From Pseudomonadota bacterium (GTDB taxonomy: Bacteria > Pseudomonadota > Alphaproteobacteria > Rhizobiales > JAKPQE01), in the NCBI GenBank assembly GCA_029572955.1, contig JAKPQE010000165.1:1-64000 (forward strand): 64,000 bases of DNA. The letters run 5' to 3'. Shown here piece by piece: positions 22,198-32,957 of the stretch; the stretch's first letter is position 1, and every line of letters begins with the position of its first letter. The notes beneath the pieces were generated by a model, which worked only from the letters and a program-made list of their open reading frames with translations, was not told the origin of the DNA and made no database searches. The position numbers were made by a program, and so were the translations under genes.

Positions 22198-23198
22198 CGC
22201 AGGTCTCGACCGAAACGGTCAAGGACGACGAGGACGGGCTGCGGCTCGACCGCTGGTTCAAGCTGCGCTATCCGGCGCTCGGCTTCGGCCATCTGCAGAA
22301 GATCCTGCGCACCGGGCAGGTGCGGGTCGACGGCAAGCGGGCCAAGGCCAATGCGCGCCTCGAGGCCGGCCAGACCGTGCGCGTGCCGCCGCTCCCCGAG
22401 GTGCCGGAGGGCGACCGGCCGGCGCCGAAGCGCCGCGTCTCGGCCGAGGATGCCGCCTTCGTGCGCTCGCTCGTGCTGCACGAGGACCGCGATCTCTTCG
22501 TTCTCAACAAGCCGTTCGGCCTTGCCGTCCAGGGCGGGTCGAAGACCGTGCGCCATCTCGACGGCATGCTCGATGCGCTGGCCGGGCCCGACGGCGAGCG
22601 GCCGCGCCTCGTTCACCGGCTCGACCGCGACACCTCGGGCGTGCTCGTGCTCGCGAGGACCCGGCAGGCGGCCTCGCAGCTCGGCAAGGTGTTCCGCTCG
22701 CGCTCGGCCCGCAAGATCTACTGGGCGGTGCTGCACGGCGTGCCGAAGCCGGCGCAGGGCAAGATCACCGCGGCGCTCGCCAAGGTCGCGGCCGCCGATG
22801 GCGAGAAGGTCGTCCCGGTCGATCCGAACGACGAAGAGGCGATGCGCGCCGTCACCTATTATTCGGTGATCGAAAAGGCCGGGCAGAAATTCGCCTGGGT
22901 GTCGCTGAAGCCGGTCACCGGACGCACGCACCAGCTGCGCGCCCACACGGCGCTGATCGGCCATCCGATCGTCGGCGACCCGAAATACGGGCTCGAGGAA
23001 ATCGCCAAGGAAGGCCGCGAACTCGGCGGCATCGAGAACAAGCTGCACCTGATGGCGCGCCGGCTGGTCATCCCGCATCCGCGCGGCGGCACGCTCGACA
23101 TCACGGCGCCGCTGCCCGAGCATATGCGCCGCTCGTTCGACAAGCTCGGCTTCGACACCTCGGCCTACGACATGCTCGCCGAGGCCGACGTCGACTAG
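22194..23198 (+). CDS. RluC/RluD-family 23S rRNA pseudouridine synthase
   Basis: N-term S4-like domain; PRLVHRLDRDTSGVLVLART catalytic motif; ATGA overlap with crcB. Confidence 0.93.
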   Translation: MTQVSTETVKDDEDGLRLDRWFKLRYPALGFGHLQKILRTGQVRVDGKRAKANARLEAGQTVRVPPLPEVPEGDRPAPKRRVSAEDAAFVRSLVLHEDRDLFVLNKPFGLAVQGGSKTVRHLDGMLDALAGPDGERPRLVHRLDRDTSGVLVLARTRQAASQLGKVFRSRSARKIYWAVLHGVPKPAQGKITAALAKVAAADGEKVVPVDPNDEEAMRAVTYYSVIEKAGQKFAWVSLKPVTGRTHQLRAHTALIGHPIVGDPKYGLEEIAKEGRELGGIENKLHLMARRLVIPHPRGGTLDITAPLPEHMRRSFDKLGFDTSAYDMLAEADVD

Positions 23199-24802
23199 CT
23201 GGCCGCCGCCGGGATCTGCGCGCGCGGATCGCCATGGGCGTCGAGCGACGCGATCTCGCGGTCGAGATGGTCGATGACGTATCTCGAGAACGGCGCGAGG
23301 TGGAAATAGAAGACCATCTGGCTGACGACCTGCTTCACCGCTGCCGGATTGCGCACCAGGCATTCGACGAGCGTGCGCAGGTACGGCCAGCGAGCCTCGG
23401 GATAGCGCGCCACCAGCCACCAGAGCATGCGCAGGACCGTCATGGCATCGCGTCGGAAGGTGCGCGGCTGGAATTTGGTCGGCAGCTTCGGCCGGCGCAA
23501 CCGCAGCATCAGGTTGCGATTGCGGTCGAAGAAGGCTTGGGTGCCGTAGATGCGGGCAAGGACGTTCCGGTAATCGGTGAGGATGTCGCGCCGTGGCCTC
23601 ACGGTCGTGAAATTGAGCCCGGCCGTGCATTGGTCGCCGCCGAGTTCGCCGATCGCACCAAGGTCGATGCCGGGGTCGAGGCGACCTTCGCGGATGAGGC
23701 GGCGGGTCAGCTGCGTCTCGGGCAGGGCGGTCAGCAGCCCGACCATCGCGCAGGGGATGTCGTTTTCCTCGATGCAGTCGACTAGGCCGTCGGCCACCGC
23801 GCCCTTTTCCGTATCGAAGCCGATGATGAAGCCGGCCGCGATCATGATGCCGGCGTCGTAGATTCGCTCGACGCTCTCGGCGAGGGCGCGGCGCACATTC
23901 TGCTTCTTGCTGGTCGACACGAGCGTTTCGGGGTCCGGACTCTCGATGCCGACGAAAACAGTGCCAAAATTGGCCTTGGCGAGGAGCTTCAGCAACTCCT
24001 CGTCGTCGGCGAGGTTGATCGAGGCCTCGGTCGCGAAGTCGATCGGGTAGCCGCGCTCTTCGAGCCAGGAGATCAAATGCGGCAGGAAGGCCTTCACCGC
24101 CTTCTTGTTGCCGATGAGATTGTCATCGACGAAGTAGACCGTGCCACGGAAGCCAGTGGCGATGAGGGCGTCGAGTTCGGCCAGCATCTGCTCGGATGCC
24201 TTGGTGCGCGGCACGCGGCCGTAAAGCTCGATGATGTCGCAGAATTCGCAGGTGAACGGACAGCCGCGCGAAAACTGTACACCGAGCGAAAGATAGGCCT
24301 CGATCTTCAGGAGGTCGAAACGCGGCACCGGGCTCGCGGTGATGTCGGTCTGGTAGCGCGGCGCCTCGAAGGTTCCGGTTCGCTCGCCGCGCTGCCATGC
24401 GGCGACGAGGTCGGCGATTGTCGTCTCGGCCTCGCCGAGAATGCGAAATGCGGCATGGGCGTAGGCATCGGGGCTCGAGGTCACGTCCGGTCCGCCGACC
24501 ACCACCGGCTTGCCGCGCGCCTTGGCGAGCTCGACAATGCGCTTGGTATCCGGCCGCTGCGGGATCATGCCGCCGGTAAAGACGAGGTCGGCCCAGTCGA
24601 GATCCGTATCGGTCAGGGGTTCGATGTTCCGGTCGACGAGGCGGATTTCCCAGTCCGGCGGAAACAGCGCGGCGATGGTGATGAGACCGAGTGGCGGCAG
24701 CGAGGCTTTCGAGCCGGTGACCTCGCATACCTTGCGGAAGTCCCAGAACGAAGGCGCGTCGAAATTGGGGTAGACGAGGAGAATCCGGGTCATGGTGCTC
24801 AT
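23195..24802 (-). CDS. B12-binding domain radical SAM protein (DUF4070-like C-terminus)
   Basis: N-term B12-binding-like RILLVYPNF...GGPDVTSSPDAY; RGCPFTCEFCDI CxxxCxxC cluster motif. Confidence 0.85.
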   Translation of the reverse strand: MSTMTRILLVYPNFDAPSFWDFRKVCEVTGSKASLPPLGLITIAALFPPDWEIRLVDRNIEPLTDTDLDWADLVFTGGMIPQRPDTKRIVELAKARGKPVVVGGPDVTSSPDAYAHAAFRILGEAETTIADLVAAWQRGERTGTFEAPRYQTDITASPVPRFDLLKIEAYLSLGVQFSRGCPFTCEFCDIIELYGRVPRTKASEQMLAELDALIATGFRGTVYFVDDNLIGNKKAVKAFLPHLISWLEERGYPIDFATEASINLADDEELLKLLAKANFGTVFVGIESPDPETLVSTSKKQNVRRALAESVERIYDAGIMIAAGFIIGFDTEKGAVADGLVDCIEENDIPCAMVGLLTALPETQLTRRLIREGRLDPGIDLGAIGELGGDQCTAGLNFTTVRPRRDILTDYRNVLARIYGTQAFFDRNRNLMLRLRRPKLPTKFQPRTFRRDAMTVLRMLWWLVARYPEARWPYLRTLVECLVRNPAAVKQVVSQMVFYFHLAPFSRYVIDHLDREIASLDAHGDPRAQIPAAAS

Positions 24803-25151
24803 GATCGTTCGCTGCCTTGCGGTCTTTCCGGTTCTCTGCCGGAATGATGTCGACCGCCCTTCGAGGGCGCTGCCGGTCGCGTGATATTACACGCGGACCG
24901 GGCGGAACGGCCAAGAAAATCCGCCGGAGAAACCGACGTCCTTCGAGGTCCGTTGGAACGGATGAGGCAGATTGCGCGTCGCGACGGTCGGGCAACAACG
25001 GCGACCGTCGGCGCGGGCGATCAGCGACCCGATCGCGGAGGATGGTCTCGATTGCGAGGGGGCATGTCGACCTGACCGGGCAGGCCGTCGTCACGGGGTT
25101 GCCGATCGGCCGCCCCGGAGCTTCCCCGTTCGCGAGGCCGAGCCCGAAGCC

Positions 25152-25322
25152 TCAGCGCTCCGAGGAGGTGTCGCCGAAGCCGCGGCGGCCTTCGGTGTCC
25201 TCGACATTGCCGGTCCACAGGACGCGGAGCATGAGGAGGGCGATGGCGATCATGGGCAGGAAGCCGAGCCAGAGGTCCTGCTGCTTCATGAAGTCGATGA
25301 CGACGTTGGTGAGCTCGTTCAT
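25152..25322 (-). CDS. Small hypothetical membrane protein (about 56 aa)
   Basis: MNELTNVVIDFMKQQDLWLGFLPMIAIALLMLRVLWTG...; weak support (single ORF with one TM). Confidence 0.35.
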   Translation of the reverse strand: MNELTNVVIDFMKQQDLWLGFLPMIAIALLMLRVLWTGNVEDTEGRRGFGDTSSER

Positions 25323-25542
25323 GTCGATTCCAGTCTTGTTTTTGGCCGATATCAAATCGGCGATCGGGTCCTGCCGCGTCCCTGGCGGCTGCAAGGCTTC
25401 GGGCACCCGACGGTGCGACGATGCCTGACGATGTTCGAGATTGGGGGGCGGTCCTGGCTATCGGGCAAGGCGGAGCCTCGCCGCACCGGACCGGGCGGGT
25501 TGCCGCGGTGAATGATGGCCTTTTGTGGCGATTGTTTGACCG

Positions 25543-26898
25543 CTAGCGCCGGCCGGCCGGCCGATAGCCGCCGCCCGCCGGCTTGTAGCCGATCGAGGCG
25601 GTCAGGTCGTAGTCGTCGGCGCCGGTGATCCGCGCCTTGACGATGTCGCCGACCTCGAGGGCCGTCTCGCCGGGCAGGCGGACGGTGCCGTCGATCTCGG
25701 GCGCGTCCCATCTGGTGCGCCCGGTCGCGCCGGCAGCGTCGACGGCGTCGATGATGACGTCGAGGGTGCGGCCGACCTTGGCCTTCTGCTTTGCCCGGCT
25801 GATTGCCTGCTGGCGGGCCATGAAGCGGTGCCAACGCTCCTTCTTGACCTCGGGCGGCACGGTGGGGCCGAGCGCGTTGGCCGGGGCGCCCTCGACGGCC
25901 TCGTATTCGAAGCAGCCGACGCGGTCGAGGCGGGCCTCGCCGAGCCAGTCGAGGAGGTATTCGAAGTCCTCCTCGGTCTCGCCCGGGAAGCCGACGATGA
26001 AGGTCGAGCGGATCGCAAGGTCGGGAGCGATCTCGCGCCAGGCGCGGATGCGGTCGAGCACCTTTTCGTCGTCGGCCGGGCGGCGCATGGCCTTCAGGAC
26101 GCGCGGGCTGGCATGCTGGAACGGGATGTCGAGATAGGGCAGCACCTTGCCCTCGGCCATCAGCGGCAGGACGGCGTCGACATGGGGGTAGGGGTAGACG
26201 TAGTGCAGCCGCACCCAGGCGCCGAAGGTCGAGAGCTCGCGGGCGAGGTCGAGGAAGCGGGCATTGACCTCGCGGCCGCGGAAGGTCGTCGGCGCATAGC
26301 GGATATCGCGGCCATAGGCGCTGGTATCCTGGCTGATGACGAGGAGTTCCTTGACGCCGGCGCGCACCAGCGCCTCGGCCTCGGCGAGGACCTTGGCCGC
26401 CGGGCGGCTGGCGAGGGGGCCGCGCAGCGCCGGGATGATGCAGAACGAACAGGTGTTGGAGCAGCCCTCGGATATCTTCAGATAGGCGTAGTGGCGCGGC
26501 GTCAGGTGCAGCCCTTCCGGCGGCACGAGGTCGACGAAGGGGTCGTGCGCCGGCGGCACGGCCTCGTGCACGGCGGCGATCACCTCCTCGTACTGGTGCG
26601 GGCCGGTGACGGCGAGGACGTCCGGGTGGGCGGCGTGGATGCGCTCGGCCTCGTGGCCCATGCAGCCGGTGACGACGACGCGGCCGTTTTTCTCGATCGC
26701 CTCGCCGATCGCGGCGAGCGACTCTTCCCTGGCGGAATCGAGGAAGCCGCAGGTGTTGACGATGACGACGTCGGCGCCCTCGTAGCTCTTGGAAATGCGG
26801 TAGCCCTCGGCGCCGAGGCGGGTCAGGATCCGCTCGGAATCGACGAGGGCTTTGGGGCAGCCGAGGCTGACGATGCCGACGGTGGGAGTGTCCTTCAA
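25543..26898 (-). CDS. rimO: Ribosomal protein S12 methylthiotransferase RimO (TTG start)
   Basis: [43 protein letters not shown] radical SAM; TRAM C-term. The track ORF is over-extended at the N-terminus. Confidence 0.93.
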   Translation of the reverse strand: MKDTPTVGIVSLGCPKALVDSERILTRLGAEGYRISKSYEGADVVIVNTCGFLDSAREESLAAIGEAIEKNGRVVVTGCMGHEAERIHAAHPDVLAVTGPHQYEEVIAAVHEAVPPAHDPFVDLVPPEGLHLTPRHYAYLKISEGCSNTCSFCIIPALRGPLASRPAAKVLAEAEALVRAGVKELLVISQDTSAYGRDIRYAPTTFRGREVNARFLDLARELSTFGAWVRLHYVYPYPHVDAVLPLMAEGKVLPYLDIPFQHASPRVLKAMRRPADDEKVLDRIRAWREIAPDLAIRSTFIVGFPGETEEDFEYLLDWLGEARLDRVGCFEYEAVEGAPANALGPTVPPEVKKERWHRFMARQQAISRAKQKAKVGRTLDVIIDAVDAAGATGRTRWDAPEIDGTVRLPGETALEVGDIVKARITGADDYDLTASIGYKPAGGGYRPAGRR

Positions 26899-27080
26899 GG
26901 CGTCTCTCGTTCCTTCAGGGCGCGGCCGGGACGCGGGGTGGCCGATCGGTTTCGTGGCGGATCTCGCGCCGACATAGACCAATGAAGCGTCGTTTGGTCC
27001 AACGGCGACGTTTACCGCATAGCGAAGGGCGTATAAAAAGCCAAAGGAAACATCGATACGACTTCCAGGCGGGGGCAAGA

Positions 27081-29096
27081 TTGTTCAAGAAAATTCTCAT
27101 CGCCAATCGCGGCGAGATCGCCTGTCGCGTCATCAAGACCGCGAAGAAGATGGGCATCAAGACGGTCGCCGTCTATTCGGATGCCGACAAGGACGCCGTG
27201 CATGTCGACATGGCTGACGAGGCCGTCCATATCGGCCCGCCGCCGGCGGCGCAGTCCTATCTGATCATCGAGCGCATCATCGACGCCTGCAAGGCGACCG
27301 GCGCCGAGGCGGTCCATCCGGGCTACGGCTTCCTGTCCGAGAACGCCAAGTTCGCGCAGCGCCTCGCCGACGAGAAGATCGCCTTCATCGGTCCGAACAT
27401 CCGCGCCATCGAGGCGATGGGCGACAAGATCGAATCGAAGAAGTTCGCCAACGCCGCCAGGGTCAACACGGTGCCGGGCCATCTCGGCGTCATCGAGACG
27501 CCGGACGAAGCGGTGAAGATCGCCGACGAGATCGGCTATCCGGTGATGATCAAGGCCTCGGCGGGCGGCGGCGGCAAGGGCATGCGCATCGCCTGGAACC
27601 CCGAGGAGACCCGCGACGGTTTCGACCGCGCCCGCTCCGAGGCGCGCTCCTCGTTCGGCGACGACCGCGTGTTCATCGAGAAGTTCATCGTCGAGCCGCG
27701 CCACATCGAGATCCAGGTGCTGGGCGACAAGCACGGCAACGCGATCTGGGTCAACGAGCGCGAATGCTCGATCCAGCGCCGCAACCAGAAGGTCATCGAG
27801 GAGGCGCCGTCGCCGTTCCTCGATCCCGAGACGCGCCGGGCGATGGGCGAGCAGGCGGTGGCGCTGGCCAAGGCCGTCGACTACGAGAGCGCCGGCACGG
27901 TCGAGTTCATCGTCGACAAGGACAAGAACTTCTACTTCCTCGAGATGAACACCCGCCTGCAGGTGGAGCATCCGGTCACCGAGCTGATCACCGGCATCGA
28001 CCTCGTCGAGCAGATGATCCGCGTCGCCGCCGGCGAGAAGCTGGCGATCCATCAGGCGGGGGTCGGCATCGATGGCTGGGCGATCGAGAGCCGCATCTAT
28101 GCCGAGGATCCGTTCCGAAACTTCCTGCCCTCGACCGGCCGCCTCGTGCGCTACCGGCCGCCGCAGGAGGGGCGCCATCACGGCTACACGGTGCGCAACG
28201 ACACCGGCGTGACCGAGGGTTCGGAGATCTCGATCTACTACGACCCGATGATCGCCAAGCTCTGCGTCCACGCGGCGACCCGCGAGGCGGCGATCGACGG
28301 CATGTCGGAAGCGCTCGATGCCTTCTACATCGACGGCATCCAGCACAACATTCCGTTCCTGTCCGACCTGATGCGCCACCCGCGCTGGCGCGAAGGGCGG
28401 CTGTCGACCGGCTTCATCGCCGAGGAGTATCCGGAGGGTTTCCACGGCGGGCATCTCCATGCCGACGCCGAGCGGCTGCTGGCCGCCGTCGCCCTGTCGA
28501 TCGATCTCACCTACCGCTTCCGACTCGACAACAGCGGCGAGCGGCAGTTCGGCGCGCCGCGCGATCCGCGTTCGGAATGGGTGGTGCGCCTCGGCGCGCA
28601 CGAGGTCGTGGTGCGCACGCCGTCCGGCTTCCTGCCGGCGCCGATCGAACTCGACGTCGCCTTCGGCGACGATCCGGAGATCGTCTCGGTCCGGTCCGAC
28701 TGGACGCCCGGCGAGGTCATGTGGTCGGGCTCGGTCGGCGAGGACCGGCTGACGGTGCAGGTGCGTCCGGCGCTCAACGGCTACCGGCTGACCTGGCAGG
28801 GCATCACGGTGACGGCGATCGTGCTGACGCCGCGCCAGGCCGAGCTCGCCCGGCTGATGCCGGAGAAGCTGCCGCCCGATACCTCCAAGATGCTGCTCTG
28901 CCCGATGCCGGGCCTCGTCGTCTCGATCAATGTCGAGGAAGGCCAGGAGGTGAAGGCGGGCGAGGTGCTGGCGATCGTCGAGGCGATGAAGATGGAGAAC
29001 GTGCTCCGGGCCGAGCGCGATCTCGTCGTCTCCGCCATCAAGGCCAAGGCCGGCGACAGCCTCGCCGTCGACGCGGTGATCATGGAATTCGAATGA
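27081..29096 (+). CDS. pccA: Biotin-dependent acyl-CoA carboxylase alpha subunit, propionyl-CoA carboxylase type (TTG start)
   Basis: [38 protein letters not shown]-grasp; C-term biotinyl motif [12 protein letters not shown]. Confidence 0.88.
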   Translation: MFKKILIANRGEIACRVIKTAKKMGIKTVAVYSDADKDAVHVDMADEAVHIGPPPAAQSYLIIERIIDACKATGAEAVHPGYGFLSENAKFAQRLADEKIAFIGPNIRAIEAMGDKIESKKFANAARVNTVPGHLGVIETPDEAVKIADEIGYPVMIKASAGGGGKGMRIAWNPEETRDGFDRARSEARSSFGDDRVFIEKFIVEPRHIEIQVLGDKHGNAIWVNERECSIQRRNQKVIEEAPSPFLDPETRRAMGEQAVALAKAVDYESAGTVEFIVDKDKNFYFLEMNTRLQVEHPVTELITGIDLVEQMIRVAAGEKLAIHQAGVGIDGWAIESRIYAEDPFRNFLPSTGRLVRYRPPQEGRHHGYTVRNDTGVTEGSEISIYYDPMIAKLCVHAATREAAIDGMSEALDAFYIDGIQHNIPFLSDLMRHPRWREGRLSTGFIAEEYPEGFHGGHLHADAERLLAAVALSIDLTYRFRLDNSGERQFGAPRDPRSEWVVRLGAHEVVVRTPSGFLPAPIELDVAFGDDPEIVSVRSDWTPGEVMWSGSVGEDRLTVQVRPALNGYRLTWQGITVTAIVLTPRQAELARLMPEKLPPDTSKMLLCPMPGLVVSINVEEGQEVKAGEVLAIVEAMKMENVLRAERDLVVSAIKAKAGDSLAVDAVIMEFE

Positions 29097-29178
29097 TCCG
29101 CGCCCGAGGCTTGAGTTATCGCGCCCCGCGTCGCCAGGATGCGGGGCGTTTCGTTTGTGGGGAAGGCTTGGTGGGGCG

Positions 29179-29457
29179 ATGGGCGTCGAGACGGTGCGGG
29201 TCGAGATCGTCGGGCGGGTGCAGGGCGTCGGCTACCGGGCCTGGACGCACCGGACGGCCGCCAGGATGGGCCTTGCCGGCTTCGTGCGCAACCGGCGCGA
29301 CGGCACGGTCGAGGCGGTGTTCCAGGGGCCGGCCGAGACGGTTGCCGCGATGATCGCGGCGTGCCGCTCGGGGCCGGGCCTGTCGCGGGTCGTCGACGTC
29401 CGCGTCGTGCCGCACGAGGGCAGCTATAGCGGCTTCGTCGTCATGGCGACGATGTAG
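29179..29457 (+). CDS. acyP: Acylphosphatase
   Basis: VRVEIVGRVQGVGYRAWTHRTAARMGLAGFVRNRRDGTVEAVFQG. Confidence 0.93.
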   Translation: MGVETVRVEIVGRVQGVGYRAWTHRTAARMGLAGFVRNRRDGTVEAVFQGPAETVAAMIAACRSGPGLSRVVDVRVVPHEGSYSGFVVMATM

Positions 29458-29461
29458 CCCG

Positions 29462-30166
29462 TCAGTCGCCGAGGGTCGGTCCGAACAGGCGTTCGAATTC
29501 GGCGCGAAGGGCGCCATCCACTTCCGCAGTCGAGACGATGTGGCCGAGGTCCTCGAGGCTCGTCACGCCATGCTCGGAAATTCCGCAGGGCACGATGCCG
29601 GCGAAGTGCGAGAGGTCCGGGTCGACATTCAGCGAGACGCCGTGAAAGGTGACGCCGCCGCGCACGCGGATGCCGAGGGCGGCGATCTTGTCCTCGACGG
29701 TGGCGCCGCGGTCCGGCCGGCGCACCCAGACGCCGACGCGGTCGGAGCGGCGCTCGCCGCGCACATGGAAGCGCCAGAGCGTGCCGATCAGCCATTCCTC
29801 GAGCGTATAGACGAAGCGGCGCACGTCGCCGCCGCGGCGCCTCAGATCGAGCATCACATAGGCGATGCGCTGGCCGGGGCCGTGATAGGTGTAGCGGCCG
29901 CCGCGCCCGGCCTCGAAGACGGGAAAGCGGTCGGCATCGACGAGTTCGGCCGGATCGGCGCTGGTGCCGGCGGTATAGAGCGGCGGGTGTTCGAGGAGCC
30001 AGACGCATTCGGGCGCGGTGCCGGCGCGGACCGCCTCGACGCGGGCCTCCATCGCGCAGAGCGCTTGCCGGTAGCCGACCGGCGCATCGGAGACGCGCCA
30101 TTCGACGGCGGTCCCGGCGAGCGGCGGCAGCGGTTCCAGGGTCTCGGTCCGGCGATCGTTAATCAT
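29462..30166 (-). CDS. lipB: Lipoyl(octanoyl) transferase LipB
   Basis: [61 protein letters not shown]. Confidence 0.95.
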   Translation of the reverse strand: MINDRRTETLEPLPPLAGTAVEWRVSDAPVGYRQALCAMEARVEAVRAGTAPECVWLLEHPPLYTAGTSADPAELVDADRFPVFEAGRGGRYTYHGPGQRIAYVMLDLRRRGGDVRRFVYTLEEWLIGTLWRFHVRGERRSDRVGVWVRRPDRGATVEDKIAALGIRVRGGVTFHGVSLNVDPDLSHFAGIVPCGISEHGVTSLEDLGHIVSTAEVDGALRAEFERLFGPTLGD

Positions 30167-30242
30167 TCGTAAACCGCTCCCGGGCGAGGCTCACGGGTAA
30201 GATTCGGCCGCCGAGAACGGCCCAACCCGGAGCGTCGTGCCC

Positions 30243-30485
30243 ATGAAGACCATCGACAGTATCGGCGTCGACATTTCCGTCGTGCTCGGCACCGCGACCA
30301 TGCCGATCCACCAGCTGTTGCGCATGGGACGCGGCGCGGTCATCGAACTCGAAACACACGAGGACGACGATGTCCAGATCCTTGCCAACAGCGTGCCGGT
30401 GGCGCGCGGGCAGGTGACGGTCCAGGGCGAGAAGATCGGCGTCGAGATCACCGAGGTGCTGATGCGCGACCGCACCAAGCGCTGA
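30243..30485 (+). CDS. FliN/SpoA-domain flagellar motor switch family protein
   Basis: VDISVVLGTATMPIHQLLRMGRGAVIELETHEDDDVQILANSVPVARGQVTVQGEKIGVEITEVL; alternative GTG start at 30237. Confidence 0.88.
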   Translation: MKTIDSIGVDISVVLGTATMPIHQLLRMGRGAVIELETHEDDDVQILANSVPVARGQVTVQGEKIGVEITEVLMRDRTKR

Positions 30486-30690
30486 GGGCGCTGGCCGGCT
30501 CGCCAGGCTGTCTCAAAAACACAAATTCTTTCAACGAATTGGCGCTTCGGCGAGTGGCTGCGGGGCAGGGTGCCCGAACGCCGTTTGGCGCGGCGCGAGG
30601 AAAATCGCCGAAGCGCGTTCTCGCCTCTTGTCCACCGGACATCGATTTGTTACATGGTGCCCCGCGGGTGGCTCACCCGCATCCGATTTC

Positions 30691-30777
30691 GCGGTCGTGG
30701 CGGAACTGGTAGACGCGCAGCGTTGAGGTCGCTGTGGGAGAGATCCCGTGGAAGTTCGAGTCTTCTCGACCGCACCA
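30691..30777 (+). tRNA. tRNA-Leu (anticodon GAG), CCA encoded
   Basis: 7-bp acceptor stem GCGGTCG/CGACCGC; class II long variable arm; TTGAGGT anticodon loop; GTTCGAGTC T-arm; ACCA 3' end. Confidence 0.93.
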
Positions 30778-31029
30778 TTCCCAGATTGATCTGGGTTGAA
30801 ACGGCGACCTTCGGGTCGCCGTTTTCATTTCAACCGAATTGTGAAAACCTGCCGTCATCTTATTGTGATGAAAGACGGATAGGTTGCAGCGCGGCTTGCC
30901 GACACGGTTCGGCCGATGGGCGCGGCGGGTTGCGGCCCGCGATCGGGCGGGACCTCGCGCCCCATTGCGTTCATTGCGAAAACGGATAGGTTCTGGCTGC
31001 GACTGACGGCGAGCCGAGGGAGCGGGCGG

Positions 31030-32481
31030 ATGGTCGACATCAAGGACAACGACGCTCTCGAGGAGACCCCGGCGGCGGCCGGGGAGACCGTCGCAGAGGT
31101 CGTCGAGGAGACGCTCGCGACCCACGACGAGGAGCACGGCGGGATTTCCGAGGCGTTCCTCGAGGCGGTGCAGGACGCCATCGAGCGGGCCGACAGCGAG
31201 GCGCTGAAGCGGCTCACCGAGGACCTGCACGAAGCCGACCTCGCCGACCTCATCGAGGCCCTGCGCGCGCCGGAGCGAGCCCGCCTCGTCGAACTGCTCG
31301 GCAGCGACTTCGACTTCGTGGCGCTGACCGAGCTCGACGAGACGCTCCGCGTCAAGCTGCTCGAGGCGCTGCCCTCCGAGGTGGTGGCGGCCGGCGTCAG
31401 CGAGCTCGAGTCGGACGACGCCGTCTACATTCTGGAAGACCTCGACGCGCCGGAGCAGGCCGAAATCCTCGCCCAGATGCCGGCGGCCGACCGGATCACC
31501 CTGCAGCGCAGCCTCGACTATCCGGAAGAATCGGCCGGCCGGCGCATGACGTCGGAGTTCATCTCGGTGCCGCCGTTCTGGTCGGTCGGCCAGACCATCG
31601 ACTACATGCGCGAGTCGGAGGACCTGCCGGACGAGTTCTACGAGATCTTCGTCGTCGATCCGGGTTTCCGGCTGCTCGGCACGGTGTCGCTCAACCATCT
31701 CCTGCGCGCCAAGCGGCCGACCCGCGTTTCCGACATCATGGACGAGACGCGGCATGTCGTGCACGCGGCGGAGGACCAGGAAGAGGTCGCCCGGATGTTC
31801 GGCCACTACAACCTCGTCTCGGCCGCGGTCGTCGACGATTCGGACCGGCTCGTCGGCATCATCACCATCGACGACATCGTCGACGTCATCCAGGAAGAGG
31901 CCGAAGAGGACATCCGTGCGCTGTCGGGCGTCGGCGACGAAGAGATCTCCGACACGGTGTTCGAGATTGCCCGCAGCCGCTTCACCTGGCTTCTCGTCAA
32001 TCTCGGCACGGCGATCCTCGCCTCGACGGTGATCGGCCTTTTCGACGGCACCATCGAGCAGATGGTGGCGCTCGCGGTGCTGATGCCGATCGTCGCCTCG
32101 ATGGGCGGCAATGCCGGCACGCAGACGCTGACCGTGGCGGTGCGCGCCCTCGCCACCCGCGACATCGGCTCCTACAACGTGATGCGCGTCGTCATGCGCG
32201 AGACCTTCGTCGGTTTCGTCAACGGCCTGCTGTTCGCCGTGATCATGGGCGTCATCGCCGCGTTCTGGTTCCAGAACAGCCAGCTCGGCGGCGTCATCGC
32301 GACGGCGATGGTGGTCAATCTGGTGATGGCCGGGCTTGCCGGCATCCTCGTGCCGCTGACCCTCGACAAGTTCGGCATCGATCCGGCGATCGCCTCGGCG
32401 GTGTTCGTGACGACGGTGACCGACGTCGTCGGCTTCTGCGCCTTCCTCGGGCTCGCCGCCTGGTGGTTCGGCCTGATGTGA
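31030..32481 (+). CDS. mgtE: Magnesium transporter MgtE
   Basis: MgtE-N repeats, two CBS-like domains, C-term TM domain VLMPIVASMGGNAGTQTLTVAVRALA. Confidence 0.95.
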   Translation: MVDIKDNDALEETPAAAGETVAEVVEETLATHDEEHGGISEAFLEAVQDAIERADSEALKRLTEDLHEADLADLIEALRAPERARLVELLGSDFDFVALTELDETLRVKLLEALPSEVVAAGVSELESDDAVYILEDLDAPEQAEILAQMPAADRITLQRSLDYPEESAGRRMTSEFISVPPFWSVGQTIDYMRESEDLPDEFYEIFVVDPGFRLLGTVSLNHLLRAKRPTRVSDIMDETRHVVHAAEDQEEVARMFGHYNLVSAAVVDDSDRLVGIITIDDIVDVIQEEAEEDIRALSGVGDEEISDTVFEIARSRFTWLLVNLGTAILASTVIGLFDGTIEQMVALAVLMPIVASMGGNAGTQTLTVAVRALATRDIGSYNVMRVVMRETFVGFVNGLLFAVIMGVIAAFWFQNSQLGGVIATAMVVNLVMAGLAGILVPLTLDKFGIDPAIASAVFVTTVTDVVGFCAFLGLAAWWFGLM

Positions 32482-32519
32482 GCGGTGCGGCCGATCGCGC
32501 TTCGACCCTTTCAATTCGC

Positions 32520-32880
32520 GGGGGGCACCCCTATATTCGGCCTGCCGGCGCAAGCCGGCTATGGCGATAAACGGTCGACGGAATAAGCCTATCGGACCCG
32601 GGGGCGGTACCCGGCGCCTCCACCAGAACCCGTGTCGGGCAAGGGCTGCGACGCGGGCTGTGGCGGGGGCGAAATAGGATCGACGAGGGTGTAAAGGTCG
32701 AACTTTCGCTCGGCATGGTTCCGCCGTTATCGGGCCGAACTTATAGTTGCCAACGACAACTATGCTCCGGTTGCTCAGGCCGCGTAATGCGGTTTGAAAT
32801 GCCGATCCAAAGTCCCGGCGGTTAGCACCGTCTGGCGGGGTTCGGGGGCACCTGGCAACAGAAGCCCCCACTTTCGTTCA
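32520..32880 (+). ncRNA. ssrA: Permuted (two-piece) alphaproteobacterial tmRNA; acceptor piece upstream, coding piece downstream; outer ends approximate
   Basis: Acceptor piece ends CGCCTCC-ACCA at 32625; its 3' strand pairs with GGGGGCG at 32665-32671 (7 bp, one G-U); tag ORF follows. Confidence 0.93.
32749..32787 (+). other. ssrA: tmRNA proteolysis tag reading frame ANDNYAPVAQAA*
   Basis: gcc aac gac aac tat gct ccg gtt gct cag gcc gcg taa. Confidence 0.95.
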
Positions 32881-32957
32881 GGGGACCGGACTTGAGCGGG
32901 CCGCGACGGCCCCGATAAACTATGACCGGACGACGAGTCGGTCGCGCGAGGCAACCA

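Noticed and set aside
23195-24802. Hopanoid C-2 methylase HpnP
   Set aside because: General B12-radical SAM architecture is similar, but the N-terminal sequence did not match what I recall of HpnP; kept as unknown-substrate enzyme
24817-25511. Plus-strand ORFs of about 180-200 aa in the rimO-radical SAM gap
   Set aside because: No recognisable motif, overlapping frames with Arg-rich composition; cannot be supported
30673-32871. 732-aa minus-strand ORF
   Set aside because: Antisense to tRNA-Leu, mgtE and ssrA; no recognisable family; shadow ORF
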